The notes beneath the pieces were generated by a model, which was not told the origin of the DNA, did not search any database, and saw only the letters and a program-made list of their open reading frames with translations. A stretch of DNA of 64,000 nucleotides, taken from JAAYZB01 sp035379945. Its GTDB lineage: Bacteria > Bacillota_I > Bacilli_A > Izemoplasmatales > Hujiaoplasmataceae. Of the stretch, positions 39,732 through 47,840 are shown in pieces. Position numbers and translations under genes: made by a program. The DNA lies in contig DAOSWG010000004.1 in assembly GCA_035379945.1 (NCBI GenBank), positions 33,012 through 97,011 of the forward strand. The letters run 5' to 3'. Each line of letters starts with the position of its first letter. The first letter of the stretch is position 1.

Positions 39732-41594
39732 CTATTTTCTTGTCTTCAGATGGAAAAGCAAAGCCTGGATATCGGCGGGGTTGACTCCGCTGATTCTGGA
39801 TGCCTGAGCGATCGACACCGGCCTGATCTTTGTAAGCTTCGATCTGGCTTCCAATGCCAGATTGCCGATTTTGCCGTAATCGATATCTTCCGGTAAAAGA
39901 AAGCCCTCGTCTTTTTTCAGCTTTTCCGCTTCGCGAAGCGCTTTGGCTATATATCCCTCGTATTTAACTTCAATGTTAATCTGTTCATATATCTCTTTGT
40001 CGTATACGAGAATATCGGGATACATTTCTTTGACAATGTTTTCATCCGTATCCGGACGTTTGAACAGATCGCGGATCGTCATCTTTCCTTTTATTGGAAT
40101 GAGTCCGTATTTAGCCAAAAGCGCATTTGTTTTTGCGTTAGGTGTGATCTCTATTTCCGCCAATCTTTTCATTTCGCTGGCAATCGCTTCTTTTTTGGTT
40201 AAGAACCGGGAATATCTTGCTTCGGGAATCAGTCCGATTTCATGACCTTTTTCCGTTAATCTGAGATCGGCGTTGTCATGCCGCAAAAGCAAGCGGAACT
40301 CCGCGCGCGATGTCAGCATCCTGTATGGTTCCCTAGTTCCTTTGGTGACAAGATCGTCGATCAGAACGCCGATATAAGCTTCGTTGCGGGAAAGAACGAG
40401 CGGAGTCTTTCCGTCCAGTTTGCGACTGGCGTTTATTCCCGCCATCAAGCCCTGAGCTGCAGCTTCCTCGTAACCGCTGGTTCCGTTGACCTGTCCGGCA
40501 AAGAACAGGTTTTCGACGACTTTGGATTCAAGCGAAAGTTTCAATTGCGTCGAATCAATTGCATCATATTCGATAGCATATGCATATTTGGCAATGACGG
40601 CATTTTTCATCCCCGGAAGAGAAGCTACCATTTTGTCCTGGATATCGTGGGGCATCGATGTAGAAAATCCCTGGAGATACACTTCGTCAAGATGGATGCT
40701 TTCCGGTTCGATGAAAAGCTGATGGCGTTCCTTGTCGGCGAACCGAACCAGTTTGTCTTCGATCGACGGACAGTATCTTGGGCCGACACCTTCTACAAGT
40801 CCGCCGTACATTGCCGATTTATGCAGATTTTCGTTGATAATCTTGTGAGTTTCCTTGGTAGTATGGATCAAATAACAAGGCCATTCCTTGTCAAGAATCC
40901 TCAAATATTCCGGATCATGGCTGAAATGATGGATGAATCCGTCTCCCGGACTCATCTCCATAACGGAATAATCGACCGTATTTTTTTTGATCCTTTGCGG
41001 AGTTCCGGTTTTTAACCTAAAGGTCATAATGCCATGACTCCGCAAATCCTCGCTCAAGCCGACCGACGGTCTTTGGTTATCAGGGCCTCCCGGAGTTTTT
41101 TGGTCTCCGACCAGAATGGCTCCGGCCATATAGGTGCCGGTTGTCAAAACAACCGCTTCCGAGCGGATCTCTTCTTTGTTTTCCAAAACAACACCGTGAA
41201 CTTTGCCGTTATCGACAATCAGTTTCGTCACGTAAGCTTCCTTTAATTCAAGATTGTCCGTATGCCTAAGAACTTCCAACATTGCCAAAGGATATTCCAC
41301 ATTGTCGGACTGGGCTCTCAAAGCCCTGACCGCCGGTCCTTTAGAACTGTTGAGCATTTTCATTTGAAGACACGTCTTGTCGGCAACTTTTCCCATTTCG
41401 CCGCCAAGAGCGTCGATCTCTCTCACCAAGGTCCCTTTGGCAGGACCACCGATCGATGGATTGCACGGCATCGTCGCCACCATTTTAAGGTTACCGGTCA
41501 AAAGTAGTGTTTGCTTTCCGAGACGGGCCAAGGCGAGAGCGGCTTCGCTTCCGGCGTGTCCGCCGCCGATGACAATTGATTCGTATATCATCAA
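39732..41594 (-). CDS. mnmG: tRNA uridine-5-carboxymethylaminomethyl modification enzyme MnmG (GidA)
   Basis: A 620-residue FAD enzyme with the dinucleotide-binding IGGGHAGSEAALALARLG, PSIGGPAKG and the C-terminal domain ending in RISGVNPADIQALLFHLK. With MnmE it modifies the wobble uridine of certain tRNAs. Two adjacent ATGs follow GGGAGGGTGG. It lies 11 bases downstream of the HAD phosphatase gene, and rsmG follows 57 bases after its end. Confidence 0.97.
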   Translation of the reverse strand: MMIYESIVIGGGHAGSEAALALARLGKQTLLLTGNLKMVATMPCNPSIGGPAKGTLVREIDALGGEMGKVADKTCLQMKMLNSSKGPAVRALRAQSDNVEYPLAMLEVLRHTDNLELKEAYVTKLIVDNGKVHGVVLENKEEIRSEAVVLTTGTYMAGAILVGDQKTPGGPDNQRPSVGLSEDLRSHGIMTFRLKTGTPQRIKKNTVDYSVMEMSPGDGFIHHFSHDPEYLRILDKEWPCYLIHTTKETHKIINENLHKSAMYGGLVEGVGPRYCPSIEDKLVRFADKERHQLFIEPESIHLDEVYLQGFSTSMPHDIQDKMVASLPGMKNAVIAKYAYAIEYDAIDSTQLKLSLESKVVENLFFAGQVNGTSGYEEAAAQGLMAGINASRKLDGKTPLVLSRNEAYIGVLIDDLVTKGTREPYRMLTSRAEFRLLLRHDNADLRLTEKGHEIGLIPEARYSRFLTKKEAIASEMKRLAEIEITPNAKTNALLAKYGLIPIKGKMTIRDLFKRPDTDENIVKEMYPDILVYDKEIYEQINIEVKYEGYIAKALREAEKLKKDEGFLLPEDIDYGKIGNLALEARSKLTKIRPVSIAQASRISGVNPADIQALLFHLKTRK

Positions 41595-41604
41595 ACCACC
41601 CTCC

Positions 41605-42366
41605 CTAGATCAGGTTGAAACGCCGCAAGGCCTTTTCCACTCCGCGTTCGTCCACCCGGTCGGTAACATATCTGGCAACCGTCTTCACTTCCGGAAAAGC
41701 GTTGCCCATGGCGACGGAGTTCTTGACTCCCGCCAACATGTCGATATCGTTGTATCCGTCACCGAAAGCATAGATGTCGTCTTCCGGCAAGCCGAGATAA
41801 TTGATCAAAAATTTGATACCGTTGATCTTTAGGCCTCCTGATAGATTCACATCATAACCAAACCGGTTGGAACGATTAAACACTAGTTCCGGGAACATAT
41901 ACTTGATTTCGTCAACTGCCCAATCTTCGAAAAGAACGAACGCAAGCAAGTCGCTGTTCAAAGCATATGTTTGATCGAGTTTTGGTTCCTCTATATGGAA
42001 AACATGAGAAAACAAACCGACAAGATCGGTTTTTTTTCGGTAAGCTTTGAATCCTTCGACGCCTTCGACCGCCAAATCAAATCCAATGCAGTCGGCGCTT
42101 TTCATCATCCGCTCCGAAACGCTTTTCGGTATATATCTTTCATAAACAACTTTTTGTTTATAGTAGATGTAATTGCCATTGGCGCTGACGTAATCCTCGA
42201 TACCGAGTTCTTTTCTCAGCCCTTCGAAAAGACACGGAACCCGGCCGGTAGCTATCACCGGAAGGTGTCCATTTTTTTTCAGCATGGCAATGGCGTCAAC
42301 TACGCCTTCGGCAGGGCGTCCACTATTCAGGATCGTCCCATCCAAATCAAGAAATACTACTGCCAT
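41605..42366 (-). CDS. HAD-superfamily phosphatase (Cof type)
   Basis: A 253-residue HAD hydrolase starting MAVVFLDLDGTILNSG (motif I DxDGT). It has the later Lys region and DIYAFGDGYNDIDMLAGVKNSVAMGNA (motif IV GDGxND), as in the Cof/YidA subfamily that dephosphorylates sugar phosphates or cofactors. The start was set at 42366 because GAGG precedes it and the upstream frame is part of the SRP RNA. It lies directly behind the SRP RNA gene. Confidence 0.9.
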   Translation of the reverse strand: MAVVFLDLDGTILNSGRPAEGVVDAIAMLKKNGHLPVIATGRVPCLFEGLRKELGIEDYVSANGNYIYYKQKVVYERYIPKSVSERMMKSADCIGFDLAVEGVEGFKAYRKKTDLVGLFSHVFHIEEPKLDQTYALNSDLLAFVLFEDWAVDEIKYMFPELVFNRSNRFGYDVNLSGGLKINGIKFLINYLGLPEDDIYAFGDGYNDIDMLAGVKNSVAMGNAFPEVKTVARYVTDRVDERGVEKALRRFNLI

Positions 42367-42388
42367 AGGTTTTCCTCGTTTCAAAAAA

Positions 42389-42505
42389 ATCTCCCATGAG
42401 GCATCTCCACCCACATAGATAACTGACTTAAGGCTGCTTCCGTCAAGACCTGACCTAATTCGTAGGTACCTATTGGATGAAGATGCTTCATAAGAGATTC
42501 CTTAC
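42389..42505 (-). ncRNA. ffs: Signal recognition particle RNA (small bacterial type)
   Basis: The minus strand contains the conserved apical domain GGTCAGGTC TTGACGGAAGCAGCC, which binds Ffh. The long helix is formed by AATCTCTTATGAAGCATCTTC pairing with GGAGATGCCTCATGGGAGATT. A run of T ends the transcript. Length of about 115 bases means the Alu domain is absent, unlike the longer Bacillus scRNA. tadA is the neighbour, as in B. subtilis. Confidence 0.93.
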
Positions 42506-42511
42506 GGCATG

Positions 42512-42540
42512 ATTATAGCATATTGTCAGGTTTTTTACAA
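42512..42540 (-). promoter_or_regulatory. Promoter of the SRP RNA
   Basis: TTGTAA, 17 bases, TATAAT with an extended TG on the minus strand. The -35 coincides with the last Leu codon plus the TAA stop of tadA. Confidence 0.78.
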
Positions 42541-43011
42541 TTGCTTTTGCCCGCGCAGTTCTTGGAAAAACCGCTTGAGCATGGTTTCTGATTCTTCCGC
42601 CAGAACGCCGCTAATAACTTCCACTTTATGATTGAAAGGCTGATCGAAAAGCGCTGTTTGGGACAGATGGGCGCCGAATTTCGGCTCCCTGGCGCCGTAC
42701 ACGACTTTTCTTATCCGGGAAAGGATCATGGCTCCCGCACACATTGGACACGGTTCCAGTGTCACGTAAACGTCATAGCCGTCCAACCGCCAGTCGCCAA
42801 TCTTTCGACAAGCCTTGGCAATCGCTTCCGTTTCGGCGTGCGATAAAACGGAACCTGTTTTTTCCCGCCGGTTGTGTCCTCTGGCGATCACTTTGCCTTC
42901 GTGGACGATAACGCATCCAACCGGTACTTCGCCTTCCATGAACGCCTTTTCGGCTTCTTTCAAAGCCAGGCGCATGAAATGTTCGTCGCTTTTATTTCTT
43001 GTCGAATCCAT
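42535..43011 (-). CDS. tadA: tRNA-specific adenosine deaminase
   Basis: A 158-residue TadA. It has the zinc motif HAETEAIA and PCPMCAGAM of the cytidine deaminase fold and the family tail FFQELRGQ. It converts A34 to inosine in tRNA-Arg(ACG). The start at 43011 (MDSTRNKSDEHF) is chosen over an ATG nine codons upstream because it overlaps the end of tdk less. It is followed directly by the SRP RNA promoter. Confidence 0.93.
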   Translation of the reverse strand: MDSTRNKSDEHFMRLALKEAEKAFMEGEVPVGCVIVHEGKVIARGHNRREKTGSVLSHAETEAIAKACRKIGDWRLDGYDVYVTLEPCPMCAGAMILSRIRKVVYGAREPKFGAHLSQTALFDQPFNHKVEVISGVLAEESETMLKRFFQELRGQKQL

Positions 43012-43597
43012 ATTTGTTCGGCTTTCCGGGAACTTCATGACATTGCCTGCACCTTGCTTCGTAGGAATCCCTGGCCGCTACTAAAATGATCGGATCATCG
43101 TAATTCGCCGGTTTTCCGTTGATGATTCTCTGGGTCCTGGTAGCCGGAGCGTGACACTTGACGCAGATGGCGGACAACTTCGTCACTTCTTCGGCCAGAG
43201 CCATCAGTCTGGGCATGAATCCGAACGGCTCGCCGCGGAAGTTCCGGTCAAGACCAGAAATAATGACACGGACACCCTTATCAGCCAATTCTTCACAGAT
43301 CTCTACGGCATCGTCATCCAGAAATTGGATTTCGTCAATGGCGACAACATCTGTGTCATCGGTGACATAATCCAATATTTCCGATGCTTTGACGATATTC
43401 ACGGATTTCGTACGGCTGTTGTTGTGGGATACAATTTCATTGTCGGCATAACGGGAATCGATGGTCGGTTTGAAGACGATTATGTTCTGCTCGGCATACT
43501 GTAGGCGTCTGATTCTGCGAATCAACTCCTCTGTTTTTCCGGCGAACATCGGTCCAGTTATTACTTCGATTCGTCCCTCGTTTGGTTTAGGGCACAT
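42992..43597 (-). CDS. tdk: Thymidine kinase
   Basis: A 201-residue type II thymidine kinase. It has the P-loop GPMFAGKTEELIRRIRR, the Asp motif AIDEIQFLD, and structural zinc cysteines (CVKCHA and CRQCHE). It salvages thymidine to dTMP. The ATG follows GGGGGAAAG. The gene overlaps the start of tadA by 20 bases. An upstream TATAAT lies at 43629-43634. Confidence 0.95.
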   Translation of the reverse strand: MCPKPNEGRIEVITGPMFAGKTEELIRRIRRLQYAEQNIIVFKPTIDSRYADNEIVSHNNSRTKSVNIVKASEILDYVTDDTDVVAIDEIQFLDDDAVEICEELADKGVRVIISGLDRNFRGEPFGFMPRLMALAEEVTKLSAICVKCHAPATRTQRIINGKPANYDDPIILVAARDSYEARCRQCHEVPGKPNKYGFDKK

Positions 43598-43647
43598 TCA
43601 TCTTTCCCCCTCTCGGATTCACAAAAACATTATACAAAAGTGCAACA

Positions 43648-43677
43648 AAAAAAGCCATAGTCTATGGCTCTTTTTTT
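43648..43677 (-). terminator. Intrinsic terminator of rpmE
   Basis: AGCCATAG with CTATGGCT and a run of T on the minus strand, just after the rpmE stop. The 3' arm also overlaps the position expected for the tdk -35. Confidence 0.85.
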
Positions 43678-43678
43678 G

Positions 43679-43897
43679 TCATTTGTTATCCTTGTCATCG
43701 ATTCCGTAACGCTTGTTGAACTTGTCAATGCGTCCGGCCGCGGCCACGAACTTCTGCTTTCCGGTATAGAAAGGATGGCAATTCGAGCATGTATCGACTT
43801 TCAGTTCTTTCATCGTCGATCCGGTTTCGAATGTGTTACCGCATGTCGTACAGGTAACTTTCACCTTATAATATTTCGGATGGATGTCCTTTTTCAT
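43679..43897 (-). CDS. rpmE: 50S ribosomal protein L31 (zinc type)
   Basis: A 72-residue L31 starting MKKDIHPKYYKVKV with the cysteine pattern TCTTCGN and CSNCHPFYTGKQ, which binds zinc. It ends with GRIDKFNKRYGI. The start at 43897 is set by GGAGAAAAC upstream. It has its own promoter (43957-43985) and terminator, so it is monocistronic. Confidence 0.96.
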   Translation of the reverse strand: MKKDIHPKYYKVKVTCTTCGNTFETGSTMKELKVDTCSNCHPFYTGKQKFVAAAGRIDKFNKRYGIDDKDNK

Positions 43898-43956
43898 GTT
43901 TTCTCCTTCTGCCATGATTTTTATTTCACATCATAGTTTGTTTCACGAGCAAAGGT

Positions 43957-43985
43957 ATTATATCAAACATCATATCAAAAAGCAA
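43957..43985 (-). promoter_or_regulatory. Promoter of rpmE
   Basis: TTGCTT, 17 bases, TATAAT on the minus strand, about 60 bases upstream of the start codon. Confidence 0.8.
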
Positions 43986-44050
43986 GCATAATATTTATGG
44001 CTTTTCCGCCCTTAAAGCAACGAAACGTCGCTATGGATGCGTGCTTCATG

Positions 44051-44059
44051 TGTTATAAT
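44051..44059 (+). promoter_or_regulatory. Extended -10 promoter of the malic enzyme gene
   Basis: TGTTATAAT on the plus strand, 29 bases before the start. No good -35 is seen. Confidence 0.6.
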
Positions 44060-44088
44060 AAACATATCATGTGAAAGGACCGGCCGCC

Positions 44089-45258
44089 ATGGATAAAAAA
44101 CAGGAAAAAGTCCTTGAATACCACTTGCGGCATCAAGGCAAGATTAAGGTTTCCACATTCAAAAAAATCCGATCGAAATCCGATCTTTCGCTCGCCTATA
44201 CTCCCGGTGTGGCTGATATCTGCAAGGAAATCGCTAGCGATCCGACAACGGCAAAAAAATATACAATGAAAGGGCGGATGGTTGCCATTGTAACCGATGG
44301 CAGCGCCGTGCTCGGTCTCGGAAACATCGGACCATTGCCCGCTTTGCCGGTCATGGAAGGGAAAGCAGCGCTTTTATACGAGTTCGCCGGCATCGAAACG
44401 TTTCCGATCTGTTTAAATGCGAAAACCCCGGATGAAATCATCAGTGCGGTTAAAATGATTGCTCCCGAATTCGCAGCCATCATGTTAGAAGACATCGCTG
44501 CTCCCGCTTGCGTAATGATCGAAAGAAAACTACAGGAGTTGTTGGATGTTCCAGTTTTCCACGACGATCAGCACGGAACGGCAATCGTTGTCGGAGCGGC
44601 AATGATCAATGCTTCCAAACTCACCAAGCGACCGTTAACAGATTTGAAAGTCGTCGTTTCCGGTACCGGAGCCGCCGGCAGCAATGTCTGCCGGATGCTG
44701 AAGATGCTCGGAGTCAAAACTATCTATGCCTATGACAAACTCGGGGTTGTCAGAAAAGATAAGCTCATGCAATATGATTTCGTTGTCAGGGAATTGCTTG
44801 AGGAAGGGATCGTTACTGATCCCGGAAAAAACATTGACGATCTTGCTGGTCTTGTCAGAAACAAGGATGTTTTCATCGGAGTCAGCGCTCCTGGCATCCT
44901 GACCCCGGAAATGGTCAGTGGTATGAACAGAGATCCGATGATCTTCGCTCTTGCTAATCCGGAACCGGAAATTCGCCCGGAAGTGGCGAAAGCTGCCGGA
45001 GCTTTGATCGTCGCATCCGGACGCAGTGATTATCCGAACCAGATAAACAATGTTCTGGTGTTTCCCGGATTGATGAAAGGCTTGCTGGCGTCACAGGCGA
45101 AATCCGTGACTTTGAAAATGAAAAAAGCCGCGGCTATAGCCTTGGCTTCGGTAATGGATGAAAAAACACTCGATTTTGAACACGTGATTCCGGATCCGTT
45201 TGACAAAAGGGCCGTCGAGGCAGTTGCCAAGGCGATCGCCTCTTGCGTCAAATCATGA
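44089..45258 (+). CDS. Malic enzyme (NAD-type)
   Basis: A 389-residue malate dehydrogenase (decarboxylating). It contains LAYTPGVADICKEI, VTDGSAVLGLGNIG, FHDDQHGTAIVVGAA, VVSGTGAAGSNVCRML (nucleotide-binding) and FALANPEPEI. The short form lacks the phosphotransacetylase domain of MaeB. It makes pyruvate, CO2 and NAD(P)H from malate. The start at 44089 follows AAAGGA. The stop overlaps the end of maf by 11 bases, with no terminator between. Confidence 0.94.
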   Translation: MDKKQEKVLEYHLRHQGKIKVSTFKKIRSKSDLSLAYTPGVADICKEIASDPTTAKKYTMKGRMVAIVTDGSAVLGLGNIGPLPALPVMEGKAALLYEFAGIETFPICLNAKTPDEIISAVKMIAPEFAAIMLEDIAAPACVMIERKLQELLDVPVFHDDQHGTAIVVGAAMINASKLTKRPLTDLKVVVSGTGAAGSNVCRMLKMLGVKTIYAYDKLGVVRKDKLMQYDFVVRELLEEGIVTDPGKNIDDLAGLVRNKDVFIGVSAPGILTPEMVSGMNRDPMIFALANPEPEIRPEVAKAAGALIVASGRSDYPNQINNVLVFPGLMKGLLASQAKSVTLKMKKAAAIALASVMDEKTLDFEHVIPDPFDKRAVEAVAKAIASCVKS

Positions 45259-45814
45259 TTCCCATGGCTTTGAGTTCCTGATAGATTTGCGAGAGTGGCA
45301 ATCCGATTACAGTGAAGAAATCACCGCGGATTTCCTTGATGAATTTCGATCCGAGTCCTTGGGCGGCATATGCACCTGCTTTGTCCATTGGTTCGCCGGA
45401 TTTCACATATGTCGAAATTTCCTCATCCGACATATCGCAAAAAACCACTTCGGTCACATTATGGAAAGTCCGTGACATTTTCTCGGTTATGATGGATACG
45501 CCGGTATAAACAAAATGGGTTTTTCCCGATAATATTCCAAGCATCCGTTTAGCGTCTTCTTCGTCTGCCGGCTTCCCTAAAATCTCGTTGGCGGCATAAA
45601 CGATGGTATCACATCCGATGACAGTGCGGTTGCGATGGTTTTTGAAAACGGCATACGCTTTCTGATAAGCCAAATCTTCCACTAGATCGTCGGGCGCCAT
45701 GCTCTTGTTCGCTCGTTCATCGATGTTCGCCCCAATAGCTTCGTAATCCAAACCTAGGAGACTGAAATATTCTTTTCTTCTCGGCGATTCGCTAGCCAGA
45801 ATTATTTTGTCCAT
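45248..45814 (-). CDS. maf: Maf-like nucleotide pyrophosphatase
   Basis: A 188-residue Maf protein with ILASESPRRKEYFSLLGLDYE at the start, then GCDTIVYAANEILGKPADEEDA and KAGAYAAQGLGSKFI. The family hydrolyses dTTP/UTP-type or modified nucleotides. The ATG follows AAAGAGGTG, with an extended -10 at 45841-45849. The ends of maf and the malic enzyme gene overlap tail to tail. Confidence 0.94.
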   Translation of the reverse strand: MDKIILASESPRRKEYFSLLGLDYEAIGANIDERANKSMAPDDLVEDLAYQKAYAVFKNHRNRTVIGCDTIVYAANEILGKPADEEDAKRMLGILSGKTHFVYTGVSIITEKMSRTFHNVTEVVFCDMSDEEISTYVKSGEPMDKAGAYAAQGLGSKFIKEIRGDFFTVIGLPLSQIYQELKAMGIMI

Positions 45815-45840
45815 TTTACACCTCTTTGCTTTCAGAACAA

Positions 45841-45849
45841 ATTATACCA
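45841..45849 (-). promoter_or_regulatory. Extended -10 promoter of maf
   Basis: TGGTATAAT on the minus strand, followed by TTGTT, almost identical to the promoter of the iron alcohol dehydrogenase at 15796. Confidence 0.6.
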
Positions 45850-45948
45850 CAAGATTAAACGGGCGCCCACGGTTTTTGACGCCCCACATATTGACATCAC
45901 ATTTTATGGATATAATCATTACAATCTGTCGAAAGGTAGGTGACAGAC

Positions 45949-47274
45949 GTGTTCAAACTCAATACCGATTTGCTTTCCCGCGGCGATCGCTTGGTTGTCG
46001 CCGTCAGCGGTGGCATTGATTCAATGGTTCTTCTTCATTGTCTCAATTCCCTGAAAGATTCGTTTGGAATCTCGCTTTACGTCTGTCATGTAAACCATCA
46101 CACAAGAGAAGCTTGCAAAGCCGAGGCCGAACTAGTCGAAGAAACGTGCCGGCAATACGGATTGCCTTTGGAAATACTCGATTACCATTATTCTGAAGAA
46201 GACAATTTCCACCAGGCTTCCAGAAAAGCCCGCTATGATTTCTTTCGGAAAATCGCTTTGAAAAAAGGAGCGAATAAAATCGTTCTGGCTCATCAGGCTG
46301 ACGATCTGGCGGAAACGATCCTGATGCGGATCGTCCGGGGAAGTTCGCTTTCCGGGTATGCCGGCATCCTCAATGAAGGCGAATACCAAGGCGTCAAAAT
46401 CATTCGCCCGCTTCTTGGTGTTTCGCGTAACGATATCGCCATATACCAACAGGAAAATTCCGTTTCTTTCATGGAAGACGAATCGAATCTCAAGGACGAT
46501 TACACGCGCAACCGTTTTCGGCACCACGTAATGCCGCCGATTAAAGAGGAAAACCCGGCTTATACCAAAAAGTTCGCTCAATTCTCTCAATACCTGAGTG
46601 AAGCATACTCGCTTGTCAGAGAAACTGCCGAAGCTTTCATTTCTCGACACATAAAGTTTGAGGATACATTCGCCTCTGTGCCGGCAAACAAAATTGCCCG
46701 GGAGAATCCGGCAGTCAGAAAAGAAATATGCAAACTAGTCATCGACCGGCTTTCGCAGGATTCGGTCGAAGTATCCTTTACTCAGTTTCTGGATCTCGAC
46801 ACTTTGGCTTGCGGCGACAAGACTTATGCCGAAATCGACATCGGAAACGATCTTACCGTCATCAAAAGTTATGACGATCTGTATTTTCACCGTTACAGGC
46901 CGGAAACGATCCGGTTTGAATTCCGGATCGACGGGTTCGGGGAATACCGGTTGCCGGACGGATCCTTGCTTTCGATTTCCACAAATAACAGCATTTTTGA
47001 TGGCAAACCACATGAGTTATGGTATAATGATTTAGATTCAGTATTTCCTATTACCATCAGAAACCGTCGCGATGGCGACCGGGTGGAAATGGCAGTCGGC
47101 AGCAAGAAAATCAAGGACCTTTTCATTCAAAAAAAGATCCCCCATGCCGATCGCGACACCTTACCCGTAATTTTGGACAAACAAGGAAAGATTATCTGGA
47201 TCCCTCGCTGTTTCCATCAAAAACAAGGCGAAGGAAAGCTGTGCATGTATCTATCATATCGGAAAGGAAAATAA
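45949..47274 (+). CDS. tilS: tRNA(Ile)-lysidine synthase
   Basis: A 441-residue TilS with the PP-loop VVAVSGGIDSMVLLH, the family segments AHQADDLAETILMRI and NRFRHHVMPPI, and a C-terminal domain. It changes C34 of tRNA-Ile2 to lysidine; the target tRNA is at 34077. I place the start at GTG 45949, which has AGGTG six bases upstream; a GTG at 45940 is possible but too close to its ribosome binding site. It is first in the tilS-hpt-ftsH operon. Confidence 0.95.
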   Translation: MFKLNTDLLSRGDRLVVAVSGGIDSMVLLHCLNSLKDSFGISLYVCHVNHHTREACKAEAELVEETCRQYGLPLEILDYHYSEEDNFHQASRKARYDFFRKIALKKGANKIVLAHQADDLAETILMRIVRGSSLSGYAGILNEGEYQGVKIIRPLLGVSRNDIAIYQQENSVSFMEDESNLKDDYTRNRFRHHVMPPIKEENPAYTKKFAQFSQYLSEAYSLVRETAEAFISRHIKFEDTFASVPANKIARENPAVRKEICKLVIDRLSQDSVEVSFTQFLDLDTLACGDKTYAEIDIGNDLTVIKSYDDLYFHRYRPETIRFEFRIDGFGEYRLPDGSLLSISTNNSIFDGKPHELWYNDLDSVFPITIRNRRDGDRVEMAVGSKKIKDLFIQKKIPHADRDTLPVILDKQGKIIWIPRCFHQKQGEGKLCMYLSYRKGK

Positions 47275-47278
47275 TAAA

Positions 47279-47821
47279 ATGCTGGAAAAAGACATTGAAA
47301 GAGTCCTGGTGGACGAAACTGAAATCAACGCTATCGCCAAACAAATCGGTGAAGAAATCACCAGAGACTATCAAGGAAAAAAACCCCTCATCATCGGCCT
47401 ATTGAAAGGATGTATGCCTTTTATGGGTCTTCTCATCAGACACATTGACCTCTATTGTGACCTCGATTTGATGGGTGTCACCAGCTATCACGGCGGCATT
47501 TCCTCTTCCGGCGATGTCAAGATCACCAAAGATCTCGACACTCCCGTGGTAGGGCGCGATATCATTATTGCCGAAGATATCGTCGACACCGCCAAAACCA
47601 TCGACATCGTCAGAAAACTCCTGCTTTACCGAGGAGCCAAATCGGTCGAAGTGGCGACGATGCTGAACAAGCCCGCCGGGCGGGTCTTGGAATTTGAGCC
47701 AAAATACATCGGTAAGACGATTCCCAAGGAATTCGTCGTCGGTTTCGGTCTCGATTACGATGAAATGTATCGCAATTTGCCGTATGTCGGAGTCTTGAAA
47801 TCTTCCGTATACAAGAAATAG
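47279..47821 (+). CDS. hpt: Hypoxanthine phosphoribosyltransferase
   Basis: A 180-residue purine salvage enzyme with LMGVTSYHGGISSSGDVKI and the PRPP-binding IIIAEDIVDTAKTI. It converts hypoxanthine and guanine to IMP and GMP. It starts four bases after tilS and is followed by ftsH after 19 bases, the standard order of Bacilli. Confidence 0.96.
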   Translation: MLEKDIERVLVDETEINAIAKQIGEEITRDYQGKKPLIIGLLKGCMPFMGLLIRHIDLYCDLDLMGVTSYHGGISSSGDVKITKDLDTPVVGRDIIIAEDIVDTAKTIDIVRKLLLYRGAKSVEVATMLNKPAGRVLEFEPKYIGKTIPKEFVVGFGLDYDEMYRNLPYVGVLKSSVYKK

Positions 47822-47840
47822 CATTGATAAGGAGAAACAA

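Noticed and set aside
43935..43956. A parS-like sequence (TGTTTCACGAGCAAAG) upstream of rpmE.
   Set aside because: It matches the left half of parS but not the right half; several mismatches make it no better than chance, and it is far from parB.
45891..45916. TTGACA and TATAAT upstream of tilS as a promoter.
   Set aside because: The spacer is only 14 bases, too short for a confident call, though it may be used.
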